Below are positions 1 to 6,298 of a stretch of 8,884 nt of DNA, in pieces. The stretch comes from Oscillospiraceae bacterium. Lineage in GTDB: Bacteria; Bacillota; Clostridia; Oscillospirales; Oscillospiraceae. A model generated the notes under the pieces. The model had not been told where the DNA came from. It did no database searches and saw nothing but the letters and a program-made list of their open reading frames with translations. The translations under genes and the position numbers were made by a program. The stretch is from NCBI GenBank assembly GCA_031272845.1, contig JAISTA010000094.1, positions 1 to 8,884 on the forward strand. The letters are read 5' to 3'. The first letter of the stretch is position 1; each line of letters starts with the position of its first letter.

Positions 1-140
1 CTCAGCGTCCCGTCCCCGAGACCACGACATTGCCGTCCTAGAACCACCGCAACTGGACAATATACGTGCGGAATGCCGAGACCACGGGATGACCGTCGTA
101 AAATCACCAAAACCGAGCAATAAACGCACGGGACGCTGAG
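1..140. repeat. degenerate 60-bp tandem pair bounded by a 13-bp inverted repeat
   Basis: Bases 17-76 and 77-136 align without gaps as two 60-bp units with about 43 of 60 identical positions, both starting cgagaccacg. The whole block is closed by a perfect 13-bp inverted repeat: ctcagcgtcccgt at 1-13 and acgggacgctgag at 128-140. The right arm also forms a local hairpin with the following bases (gggacgct 130-137, agcgtccc 144-151, 6-nt loop). No open frame with a ribosome site crosses the block. It looks like a decayed non-coding intergenic repeat. It may extend leftwards beyond the window start, so its true left end is unknown. Confidence 0.6.
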
Positions 141-630
141 GGCAGCGTCCCCTACAGCGCACCGTCCGAATTACCGAATCACAGCCACCGACACCCGCGT
201 GTCCCGACGCGCAAAGCGCGGAGGCAGACGGATGCACCCGACCGCACCAACGCCGGACGAGTGCAGTGGTTGGACGCAGAGCTGAGCGGCAGACCAAGGG
301 CAGGGACGTCGAGGACGCCGTCCCCTACGGAAACGTTGCGGCAACGGAGTACGTACCAGCACCGAAAGAAATACCAATTGTAACCACAACATTCGCCGCG
401 CCGGGACACGCACCATATTGCCACTACAGCGTGCGGCAGCAATCGTAGCAGCACAGTCCTTCCGGCTACCACCCCCTCCGCAGTCCGCGCATACAAACAG
501 TCTAACCTAAGTCTTTAGCGCCGGACAGGCTTCGCCCCTGTGTGCGGCGGTGCTGAAGCATTCGCCGCGACCACCGCGTCTGTCATTGTGTGGAGACGCA
601 CCTACTTGCAGCACCGCCGTAGCCCGGCAT
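141..630. other. gene-free intergenic region with small hairpins
   Basis: About 490 bases with no credible coding region. The open frames here, mostly antisense, give Arg/Cys/Pro-rich low-complexity products and lack a ribosome site. The visible structures are short palindromes: cgcgc-aaa-gcgcg at 208-220, gggacg 303-308 paired with cgtccc 319-324, cgttgc-g-gcaacg at 334-346, and a weak acagg/cctgt hairpin near 525-541. The motif cgtcccctac occurs after two of the hairpins (147-156 and 319-328), which suggests fragments of one repeat family. I see no tRNA, rRNA or recognisable riboswitch. Confidence 0.5.
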
Positions 631-637
631 AAAAAAA

Positions 638-883
638 GATTTGCTTCTTTCTAAAAGAAGTCGCCCCTTTTTGGTTACTTTTTCCGGAGAAGCGGAAAAA
701 GTAACCGCCCGCCGCGTAGGCGCTTCTGCAGTGAACCGAAGAACAGCCGAGTCCCTATTCCAAACCCCGCAACCCGCCTCAAACAGAGAACTTTTCGTTC
801 CCGCCATGAGATTTCCGTTACGAAGAACACAAAGCACCGCCCCAAAACTCAAGTCCTCCCCCTCGCACTAAAAAAAGCAAATC
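638..883 (+). repeat. dispersed structured repeat, copy A
   Basis: This is a non-coding, hairpin-rich element whose second copy lies inverted at the right end of the window. From left to right it shows a 7-bp hairpin (644-650 with 654-660), a perfect 14-bp hairpin (673-686 with 693-706, 6-nt loop), a GC box with a small stem (cgcc 710-713, ggcg 719-722), and a box around 783-805 with a gaac/gttc stem. A 9-bp inverted repeat (gatttgctt 638-646, aagcaaatc 875-883) may close the element. Bases 708-829 align without gaps to the reverse complement of 8763-8884 at about 81% identity (99/122). The frame 641-871 is open, but the pattern of change between copies looks non-coding. The element boundaries are my inference. 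Confidence 0.7.
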
Positions 884-950
884 CCCCCTCCGCCCCGCAT
901 ATAATCTATAACCATCCCCGACAAAATCCCATTTTTATTTCAAACAACTG

Positions 951-980
951 TTGACAATACGCCGCATGAGGGTTTATAAT
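951..980 (+). promoter_or_regulatory. sigma-70 type promoter of the rnf operon
   Basis: A perfect -35 hexamer TTGACA (951-956) and a perfect -10 hexamer TATAAT (975-980) are separated by 18 bp. Transcription would start near 986-988, giving a leader of about 90 nt before the rnfC start at 1079. No other equally good promoter was seen between the operon genes. An imperfect dyad lies just downstream (aacttgtgg 982-990, ccaaagtt 997-1004, one base bulged), overlapping the expected start site, where a repressor could bind. Confidence 0.85.
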
Positions 981-1007
981 AAACTTGTGGAATATACCAA
1001 AGTTGCC

Positions 1008-1066
1008 GCGCCGCGCGTCGGGCATTCACGTCCGCTTTTCCGCGCGGCGCCAAAAACCTATTTTTT
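1008..1066 (+). promoter_or_regulatory. structured 5' leader of rnfC (GC hairpin plus T-tract)
   Basis: A perfect 10-bp inverted repeat, gcgccgcgcg (1008-1017) and cgcgcggcgc (1041-1050), encloses a 23-nt loop. Ten bases after the stem comes a run of six T (1061-1066), directly before the GGAG ribosome site of rnfC. The stem is strong, but the T-tract is set back from it. It may therefore be an attenuator-like element, an mRNA-stabilising 5' hairpin or a regulator target rather than a simple intrinsic terminator. I do not recognise a known riboswitch class here. Confidence 0.5.
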
Positions 1067-1067
1067 C

Positions 1068-1071
1068 GGAG
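1068..1071 (+). promoter_or_regulatory. ribosome binding site deciding the TTG start of rnfC
   Basis: GGAG at 1068-1071 sits 7 nt before TTG at 1079. This supports the TTG start, because the first in-frame ATG lies about 100 bases further in, and starting there would remove conserved N-terminal residues of RnfC. Confidence 0.7.
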
Positions 1072-1078
1072 ACAAGGC

Positions 1079-2449
1079 TTGAGCTTTTTTACTAAAATAA
1101 AGGGTGTGCGCGTTCCGCACGAAAAGGATACCGCTTCGTCGGCGCCAAAAACGCTGCCGCCTGTCGGCGCGGTTTTCCTGCCGATGAATATGCATATCGG
1201 TGCGCCGAGCGTGCCCTGCGTTGCTGCTGGAGATGCTGTGCTTGTCGGGCAGAAAATCGCGGAGGCCGGCGGCTTTGTGTCGTCGCCTGTGCATTCGCCT
1301 GTTTCGGGAACCGTCACGGCGGTGCACGACAAGCTGTACGCGACGGGCGAGAAGGTGCGCGTAATCGAAATCGCGTCAGACGGACAGGACACGCCGTTTC
1401 CCGATATAAAGCCGCCTTTTATTTCGAACGCGGAGGACTTTATTGCCGCCGTGCGCGATTCCGGCGCGGTCGGTCTCGGCGGGGCGGGATTTCCGACTGC
1501 CGTAAAGCTCTCGGTGAAGCCTGAGCAGAAGGTTGACTACATTATAATAAACGCCGCCGAATGCGAGCCGTACATAACAAGCGATACGCGGACGATTATA
1601 GATTCGGCGGACGATATTTTTTTCGGCCTGTCGCTTCTTAAAAAGTACATACAGCCCGGCGAGCTGATAATCGGCATTGAGGCGAACAAGAAAGAGGCGG
1701 CCGAGCACCTGCTCCGCCTGTCTGAAACGCCGGAAAACAAGCCCCTCGGCGTAAAAATCACGGTTTTGCCGTCCGTGTATCCGCAGGGCGGAGAAAAGGT
1801 GCTGATTTACAACACGGCGCGCCGCGTTGTGCCGGAGGGCAAGCTCCCGCTTGACGTCGGGTGCATCGTCCTGAACGTGACGACGCTTGCCGTTATCGCA
1901 AAATACGTGAAAACCGGAATTCCGCTGACACACAAGGTCGTGACGGTCGCCGGCACGGCGGTTAAAAGCCCGGCAAACGTTCTGGCTCCTATAGGCGCAA
2001 AAATTTCCGACCTGCTGGCGTTTTGCGAGACAGACCCGGACGCTTCCGCGAAAATGCTGTACGGCGGCCCTATGATGGGCATTGCCGTTCCGTCGGAGGA
2101 GGCGCCGATCCGCAAAAACACAAACGCAGTGCTTGCCTTTGCCGAAAAGCAGGCGGTTTTGCCTGAGGAGCAGCCCTGTATTCGCTGCGGCAGGTGCGTT
2201 GCGCACTGTCCGCTAAGGCTGCAAACGGTCGAGATACAAAACGCGTATCTCAACAAAAAGCCCGAGCTTATAGAACAGCTGAGGGTAAATATCTGCATGG
2301 AGTGCGGCTGCTGCACCTACGTCTGTCCCGCCAAACGGCAGTTAACGCAGTACATGAAGCTTGCAAAGGCTTCTCTGCGCGAATATCAGGACTTGCAGAA
2401 GGCTGCGGCGGAAAAAGCAAAATTACTGGCGGAGGCGGCAAATGGCTGA
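1079..2449 (+). CDS. rnfC: Rnf electron transport complex subunit RnfC
   Basis: RnfC is the peripheral NADH/NAD+-oxidoreducing subunit of the ferredoxin:NAD+ oxidoreductase (Rnf), at the cytoplasmic face of the membrane. The 456-aa product has an N-terminal barrel-sandwich domain (about 30-100). A complex I 51-kDa-like nucleotide/FMN fold follows, with GLGGAGFPT at 132-140 and NAAECEPY at 158-165. An SLBB-type segment spans about 282-316. Two ferredoxin motifs come last: C367-x2-C370-x2-C373-x3-C377 and C406-x2-C409-x2-C412-x3-C416. The C-terminus after them is a short charged, Ala-rich helix, much shorter than the long repeats of some enterobacterial RsxC. The start is TTG, supported by GGAG at 1068-1071. 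It is the first gene of the operon and overlaps rnfD by 8 bp. Confidence 0.96.
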   Translation: MSFFTKIKGVRVPHEKDTASSAPKTLPPVGAVFLPMNMHIGAPSVPCVAAGDAVLVGQKIAEAGGFVSSPVHSPVSGTVTAVHDKLYATGEKVRVIEIASDGQDTPFPDIKPPFISNAEDFIAAVRDSGAVGLGGAGFPTAVKLSVKPEQKVDYIIINAAECEPYITSDTRTIIDSADDIFFGLSLLKKYIQPGELIIGIEANKKEAAEHLLRLSETPENKPLGVKITVLPSVYPQGGEKVLIYNTARRVVPEGKLPLDVGCIVLNVTTLAVIAKYVKTGIPLTHKVVTVAGTAVKSPANVLAPIGAKISDLLAFCETDPDASAKMLYGGPMMGIAVPSEEAPIRKNTNAVLAFAEKQAVLPEEQPCIRCGRCVAHCPLRLQTVEIQNAYLNKKPELIEQLRVNICMECGCCTYVCPAKRQLTQYMKLAKASLREYQDLQKAAAEKAKLLAEAANG

Positions 2450-3374
2450 CAATAACAAAAGGCTACTGACGGTTTCACCCTCGCCGCACATAAGAAGCTC
2501 CGCGACCGTGCCCGATATTATGACGGACGTTGTAATTGCGCTTGCGCCGTCCCTTATCGCGGGCGTCTGGATTTTCGGCTACCGCGCCTTTGTGCTGACG
2601 GCTGTCGCCGTTCTGTCCTGCTTCTGCTTTGAGCTTGCGTTTGACTACCTCGTGAACGGCTCGTTTTCGAAAAACCGCCGCAAACCCAGCGTTTGCGACT
2701 GTTCGTTCGCCGTTACCGGTATGCTGCTCGCGTTTTCGGTGCCGCCGACGCTGCCTGTCTGGCAGCTTGTCGTCGGCAGTCTGTTTGCGATTGTTGTTGT
2801 AAAAATGCTTTTCGGCGGAATCGGGCGCAATTTTGCAAATCCCGCCGTCACGGCGCGAATTTTCTTATTTTTAGCGTTTTCCGGCGCGATGACAAAATGG
2901 ACGTTTGACGGCGTTGTAACCGCAACTCCGCTCGCCGGAGGCACGGCGGATTACTTCACGCTTTTCCTCGGCACCCACGCGGGGTGTATCGGAGAAACCT
3001 CGGCCGCCGCTCTTCTGGTAGGCGGACTGTACCTTATTGTCCGCCGCGTTATCTCCTGGGAAACGCCCGTGTTTTTCATACTTTCGGCGGCTGCTTTGTC
3101 CTCCGTATTCGGAATCGACCCGCTGTTTACGGTTCTTTCCGGCGGAATGCTGCTCGGCGCGATTTTTATGGCGACAGACTATACGACAAGTCCGATCAAC
3201 TTTTGGGGCAGGGCGATTTTCGGTGCGGGGTGCGGCATTTTGACGGTTGTGTTCCGAAAATACTCGAACAACCCGGAGGGCGTATCCTTTGCGATACTGC
3301 TTATGAATATTCTGACGCCGTATATTGACCGCGCGGTGCGCCCGCGCGCATTCGGGGAGGCAAAACGCAAGTGA
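2442..3374 (+). CDS. rnfD: Rnf electron transport complex subunit RnfD
   Basis: RnfD is an integral membrane subunit that carries covalent FMN and belongs to the NqrB/RnfD family. The 310-aa product has many hydrophobic segments (for example around 30-60, 92-122, 184-200, 208-222 and 232-246). It also has the family-typical SPSPHI near the N-terminus (12-17) and GGIGRNFANPA at 125-135. The expected flavin-carrying threonine is T162 in DGVVTATPL (156-164). The Ser/Thr usually found three residues before it is V159 here. The ATG at 2442 is preceded by GGAGG (2431-2435) and overlaps the end of rnfC by 8 bp. A start further upstream in the same frame would add 27 basic residues encoded inside rnfC and is not credible. 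The gene overlaps rnfG by 4 bp. Confidence 0.95.
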   Translation: MADNNKRLLTVSPSPHIRSSATVPDIMTDVVIALAPSLIAGVWIFGYRAFVLTAVAVLSCFCFELAFDYLVNGSFSKNRRKPSVCDCSFAVTGMLLAFSVPPTLPVWQLVVGSLFAIVVVKMLFGGIGRNFANPAVTARIFLFLAFSGAMTKWTFDGVVTATPLAGGTADYFTLFLGTHAGCIGETSAAALLVGGLYLIVRRVISWETPVFFILSAAALSSVFGIDPLFTVLSGGMLLGAIFMATDYTTSPINFWGRAIFGAGCGILTVVFRKYSNNPEGVSFAILLMNILTPYIDRAVRPRAFGEAKRK

Positions 3375-3922
3375 AAAAGAATTTTGTAATCCCGATTGCC
3401 GTTTTGCTTGCAATCTGCGTTGTTATAACAGGCGCGCTTGCGGCTGTATCCGCGCTGACCTCGCCCGTCATCGCGCAGGGACGAGAGGAGCGTATAAACG
3501 ACGCAATGCGTGAGCTTGTGCCGTCAGCCGCTTCGTTTGACGCGGCGGGCATTCCCGAAAGCACAGAGGAAACCGACTTTTCGGCAATCCAAAGCATGTA
3601 CACCGCCGAAACGCCCGAGGAGCGCGTTTATATTGTCGTCGTCTCCGGCAACGGCTACGGCGGAACGGGCAGCCTGAGGTTTATGGTCGTCGTGTCGGAC
3701 GGCGGCATTGTGCGCGCGGCAAAAACACTCGCGAACAACGACACAAAGGGCTTAGGCTCGCGCGTGTCAGAGCCTGATTTTCAGGCGCAGTTTGTCGGAA
3801 TGGACGCGTCTCTTTCGGGGTTTGACGGTATAGCCGGTGCGACGATTTCATCCAACGCGTACAAAAAGGCAGTCTTAACCGCGATTCTCGCGGCAGAGGC
3901 GAACGGAGGGGCGGCAAAATGA
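3371..3922 (+). CDS. rnfG: Rnf electron transport complex subunit RnfG
   Basis: RnfG is the membrane-anchored subunit that exposes an FMN-binding domain on the outer side of the membrane; FMN is attached covalently by ApbE, which is not encoded in this window. The 183-aa product has one N-terminal transmembrane helix (about 5-28). The FMN-binding domain contains GLGSRVSEPDF (127-137) and ends in the flavinylation motif DGIAGATISS (152-161), with T158 as the expected attachment residue. The usual Ser/Thr of the SGAT/TGAT motif is A155. The GTG start at 3371 overlaps the rnfD stop by 4 bp (GTGA) and has GGAGG at 3356-3360. The product is slightly short for the family, with a compact segment between the helix and the FMN domain. 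Confidence 0.94.
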   Translation: MKKNFVIPIAVLLAICVVITGALAAVSALTSPVIAQGREERINDAMRELVPSAASFDAAGIPESTEETDFSAIQSMYTAETPEERVYIVVVSGNGYGGTGSLRFMVVVSDGGIVRAAKTLANNDTKGLGSRVSEPDFQAQFVGMDASLSGFDGIAGATISSNAYKKAVLTAILAAEANGGAAK

Positions 3923-4617
3923 GCAAGCTTACAACACTCACAAAAGGTATAATAAAAGAAAACCCGGTGCTCGTTATTGTTCTCGGCACGTGTCCGACGC
4001 TTGCGGTTTCTACGCAGGCCTCGAACGCGATCGGTATGGGAATTGCGGCAACGTTCGTGCTCATCTGCTCTAACCTTGTCATTTCGCTTCTGCGCAACAT
4101 TATTCCGGATAAGGTGCGCATTCCGTGCTATGTTGTGCTGATTGCGGGCTTTGTCTCGCTTGTGCAGCTGCTCCTGGAGGCGTACGCCTATTCGCTGTAT
4201 GAGGCGCTGGGCATATACCTGCCGCTAATTGTCGTAAACTGTATTATACTCGGCCGCGCGGAAATGTTCGCAAATAAAAACAAACCGCTGGACTCTGTGC
4301 TGGACGGTATCGGTATGGGTCTCGGCTTTACGCTGACGCTGTTTGTTATGGCGAGCATACGCGAAATTCTCGGCTCCGGCACGTTTTTCGGCGCGAAAAT
4401 ACCGTGGCTTTCAAGCAACGGTATTTCGGTTCTCACAATGGCGCCCGGCGGTTTTATCGTGTTCGGCGCGCTTATGGCTCTTGTTAACCGCATTTTGCGC
4501 AAAAAACCGCCGAAGGACCGTGACTGCGAATCCTGTGCTTTAGCCGGCTCCTGCTCGTCAAAGAGCGGGGCTTCGTCTTCAAGCGCGGCGCATTGCGCGG
4601 AGGTGAAAAATGGTTAA
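3919..4617 (+). CDS. rnfE: Rnf electron transport complex subunit RnfE
   Basis: RnfE is an integral membrane subunit of the NqrD/RnfE family, paralogous to RnfA. The two form a pseudo-symmetric pair that holds a membrane [2Fe-2S] cluster. The 232-aa product has about six hydrophobic helices. It shows GTCPTLAV with C25 and VNCIILGRAE with C108, matching the cluster ligands known for the family. After the last helix, a tail of about 35 residues is Ser/Ala-rich and carries four extra cysteines (C203, C206, C212, C226), which the catalytic core does not need. The ATG at 3919 overlaps the rnfG stop by 4 bp (ATGA) and has GGAGG at 3905-3909. It overlaps rnfA by 8 bp. Confidence 0.95.
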   Translation: MSKLTTLTKGIIKENPVLVIVLGTCPTLAVSTQASNAIGMGIAATFVLICSNLVISLLRNIIPDKVRIPCYVVLIAGFVSLVQLLLEAYAYSLYEALGIYLPLIVVNCIILGRAEMFANKNKPLDSVLDGIGMGLGFTLTLFVMASIREILGSGTFFGAKIPWLSSNGISVLTMAPGGFIVFGALMALVNRILRKKPPKDRDCESCALAGSCSSKSGASSSSAAHCAEVKNG

Positions 4618-5200
4618 GTTTGTATCGATTATACTCGCGGCCGTCTTAGTCAACAACTACGTTCTGCGGCAATTTCTCGGTATATGTCCGTTCCTCGGCG
4701 TATCCAAAGACCTCAAAAACGCAACGGGAATGAGCATTGCGGTTGTTTTTGTTATGGTTATCGCAACCGCCGTGACGTACCCGATTCAAAAAGCGCTGCT
4801 TGAGGCGCACAATCTCGGGTATTTGCAGACGATTGTGTTTATTTTAGTCATCGCGGCGCTCGTGCAGTTCGTCGAGATTGCACTGAAAAAGTTCGTTCCC
4901 GCGCTGTACCGCGCGCTTGGCGTATACCTGCCGCTGATTACCACAAACTGCGCCGTTCTGGGCGTTACAATCGCGAATATAGACGCGAAGTATACCTACG
5001 CCGAGAGCCTTGTCAACGCGCTTGGCTCCGGTCTTGGATTTTTCCTCGCGATGGTTATCTTCACCGGAGTCCGCTCAAAGCTTGAGAATTCACGTCCTCC
5101 GAAAGCGTTTGAGGGACTGCCGATAACGCTTGTCGCGGCGGGAATTGTGTCGCTGGCGTTCTTCGGCTTCGGCGGAATTGTGGAGAATTTGTTTAAGTAA
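4610..5200 (+). CDS. rnfA: Rnf electron transport complex subunit RnfA
   Basis: RnfA is an integral membrane subunit of the NqrE/RnfA family and the partner of RnfE. The 196-aa product, the usual family length, has about six transmembrane helices. It contains the conserved FLGICPFLGVSK (C26) and YLPLITTNCAVLGV (C114), which supply two of the four ligands of the membrane [2Fe-2S] cluster shared with RnfE. A further conserved stretch is EGLPITLVAAGIVSLAFFGF near the C-terminus. The ATG at 4610 follows GGAGGTG (4599-4605) and overlaps the end of rnfE by 8 bp. It is the last of the five tightly overlapping genes. In most clostridial loci rnfB follows directly, but here a methyltransferase gene intervenes. 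Confidence 0.96.
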   Translation: MVKFVSIILAAVLVNNYVLRQFLGICPFLGVSKDLKNATGMSIAVVFVMVIATAVTYPIQKALLEAHNLGYLQTIVFILVIAALVQFVEIALKKFVPALYRALGVYLPLITTNCAVLGVTIANIDAKYTYAESLVNALGSGLGFFLAMVIFTGVRSKLENSRPPKAFEGLPITLVAAGIVSLAFFGFGGIVENLFK

Positions 5201-5218
5201 GCGGCGGGTTCGCTTTTT
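5199..5218 (+). terminator. weak terminator-like hairpin after rnfA
   Basis: A 5-bp stem, aagcg (5199-5203) with cgctt (5211-5215), ends in a run of five T (5214-5218), two of which lie in the stem. It begins in the rnfA stop codon. The stem is short and the usable T-tract is only three bases, so termination would be inefficient at best. If active, it would lower expression of the methyltransferase and rnfB relative to rnfCDGEA. Confidence 0.25.
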
Positions 5219-5320
5219 AGGCGTTCCGGTCTAGGAGAGCTTAGCCCGAAAAACAGTGCGGCGGCGGTGCCTGTTGCCGCAGGGCTTTGCCCGACCGAGC
5301 ATTCAAAAAAAGCAGGTCTT
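5201..5320. other. GC-rich spacer between rnfA and the methyltransferase gene
   Basis: These 120 bases have no obvious promoter. They contain nested short inverted repeats: agccc 5243-5247 with gggct 5282-5286, aacag 5252-5256 with ctgtt 5271-5275, and a small gggc-ttt-gccc at 5282-5292. The bases preceding the ATG at 5321 (gcaggtctt) give only a weak ribosome site. The spacer resembles the repeat-type intergenic DNA at the left end of the window, and it contrasts sharply with the overlapping genes before it. Confidence 0.4.
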
Positions 5321-6253
5321 ATGTCCATATCAACCGAAATTTCAGACCGCTTTTGGAATCAGCCGCAAAAGGGTGCGGAGGAAGCCGCGCGTGAAAAAAC
5401 CTTTATTGACGACGTTATCCAAAAGTCGCACATAGAGCGGCTTTTGCGCGAAAACCTCGCCGGAATCCGCACCGTGTTTGACGGCGGAGGCGGCAGCGGG
5501 CGCTTTTCAGTGCTGCTTGCCTCGCTGGGACTGCAGGTTACGCATTTTGACATTTCGCAGCCTATGCTTGATACGTCAAGGGCGCGGGCTGAGACCGCCG
5601 GAGTTGCGGATAACATCACCTTTGTTCACGGTAAGCTTGAGGATCTCAGCGCGTTTTCAGACCGTCAGTTCGACCTTGTGATGTCCTTTGACGCGCCGAT
5701 TTCCTACACTTACCCGAATCACGAGAGCGTTATCGGAAGCCTTGTGCGTATCGCTGCAAAAAAACTGATAATCAGCGTATATTCGCGGCTTGGATGGACG
5801 CCGTATTTGTTCAATCCGGCGCAAAAGGTGCAGTATATTCTCGACAAAAACACCACAGACCCGTTTGCGCGCTGGTGCCTTGACCAAGCGGGAGCTCACC
5901 TCGCGGATTTTTTGCCCGATATGGCGGCGGTTCGCCGCGCTTTCGCGACAGGTTTGTCCGAGCCGGCGGAGGTAACCGCCGCCGCGTATGACGCGGGCGA
6001 AGCTCCGTTTCCCGTGTCCTACACGTTTATGCCGGACGAGCTGCAAGCAATTTTGACACGGTACGGCGCAAGGAATGTTCGTCTGTCAGGCCCCGGCGCG
6101 CTGTCGCGCTCTATCCCGAACGAGGTGCTTGTAAACATTATGCGCAATGAAGCGCTAAAGGCAGACTTTTTGGATTTTTGCTACGAGTACGACAGTCAGC
6201 TGTGGTGCGCTGGTATGGGCAAGGACAATATTGCCGCCGTTGCCGATATTTAG
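5321..6253 (+). CDS. class I SAM-dependent methyltransferase inserted between rnfA and rnfB
   Basis: The 310-aa product has a Rossmann-type SAM-binding fold. Motif I is VFDGGGGSGRFS (52-63), the acidic ribose-binding residue is D77 in VTHFDISQPML (73-83), and FDLVMSFDAPISY (117-129) corresponds to the motif IV strand. A C-terminal extension of about 160 residues contains PGALSRSIPNEVL (258-270) and ends in AGMGKDNIAAV (297-307), so it is longer than a bare methyltransferase domain. I cannot assign its substrate; a small molecule, a cofactor or a protein are all possible. I chose ATG 5321. An in-frame GTG at 5267 would add 18 residues from repeat-like DNA and has no ribosome site. It is co-directional with the rnf genes, 120 bp after rnfA and 58 bp before rnfB. 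Base composition resembles its neighbours. Confidence 0.88.
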   Translation: MSISTEISDRFWNQPQKGAEEAAREKTFIDDVIQKSHIERLLRENLAGIRTVFDGGGGSGRFSVLLASLGLQVTHFDISQPMLDTSRARAETAGVADNITFVHGKLEDLSAFSDRQFDLVMSFDAPISYTYPNHESVIGSLVRIAAKKLIISVYSRLGWTPYLFNPAQKVQYILDKNTTDPFARWCLDQAGAHLADFLPDMAAVRRAFATGLSEPAEVTAAAYDAGEAPFPVSYTFMPDELQAILTRYGARNVRLSGPGALSRSIPNEVLVNIMRNEALKADFLDFCYEYDSQLWCAGMGKDNIAAVADI

Positions 6254-6276
6254 AGCCGCCCCAATACAACAACAAT

Positions 6277-6294
6277 TGCGGAAAGCCTTCCGCA
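6277..6294 (+). promoter_or_regulatory. short hairpin just upstream of the rnfB ribosome site
   Basis: A perfect 7-bp stem, tgcggaa (6277-6283) and ttccgca (6288-6294), with a 4-nt loop lies 4 nt before the AGGAGG of rnfB. No T-tract follows, so it is not an intrinsic terminator. It could affect mRNA processing or translation of rnfB. Confidence 0.4.
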
Positions 6295-6298
6295 CATC

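Noticed and set aside
17..136. Possible CRISPR array from the 60-bp tandem units
   Set aside because: Only two units, similarity spread over the whole unit instead of repeat plus unique spacer, and no cas genes.
171..496. Two overlapping antisense frames in the left intergenic region
   Set aside because: Arg/Cys/Pro-rich products from GC-rich repeat DNA, no ribosome sites and no recognisable domain.
673..706. The 14-bp hairpin as an intrinsic terminator
   Set aside because: It is not followed by a T-tract on either strand, and no gene ends near it on the + strand.
641..871. An open frame of 76 codons inside repeat copy A, starting ATG
   Set aside because: No convincing ribosome site, it lies wholly in a dispersed hairpin repeat, and the differences between the two copies look neutral. 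I treat it as a spurious protein.
1376..2206. A 276-codon antisense frame opposite rnfC
   Set aside because: The opposite strand encodes a clear RnfC with conserved cluster motifs; the antisense product is rich in Arg/His and has no domain.
2361..2441. Upstream in-frame start for rnfD
   Set aside because: It would add 27 basic residues encoded inside rnfC; ATG 2442 has a GGAGG and the usual N-terminus.
5267..5320. Upstream GTG start for the methyltransferase
   Set aside because: The extra 18 residues come from repeat-like spacer with no ribosome site; ATG 5321 is preferred although its own site is weak.
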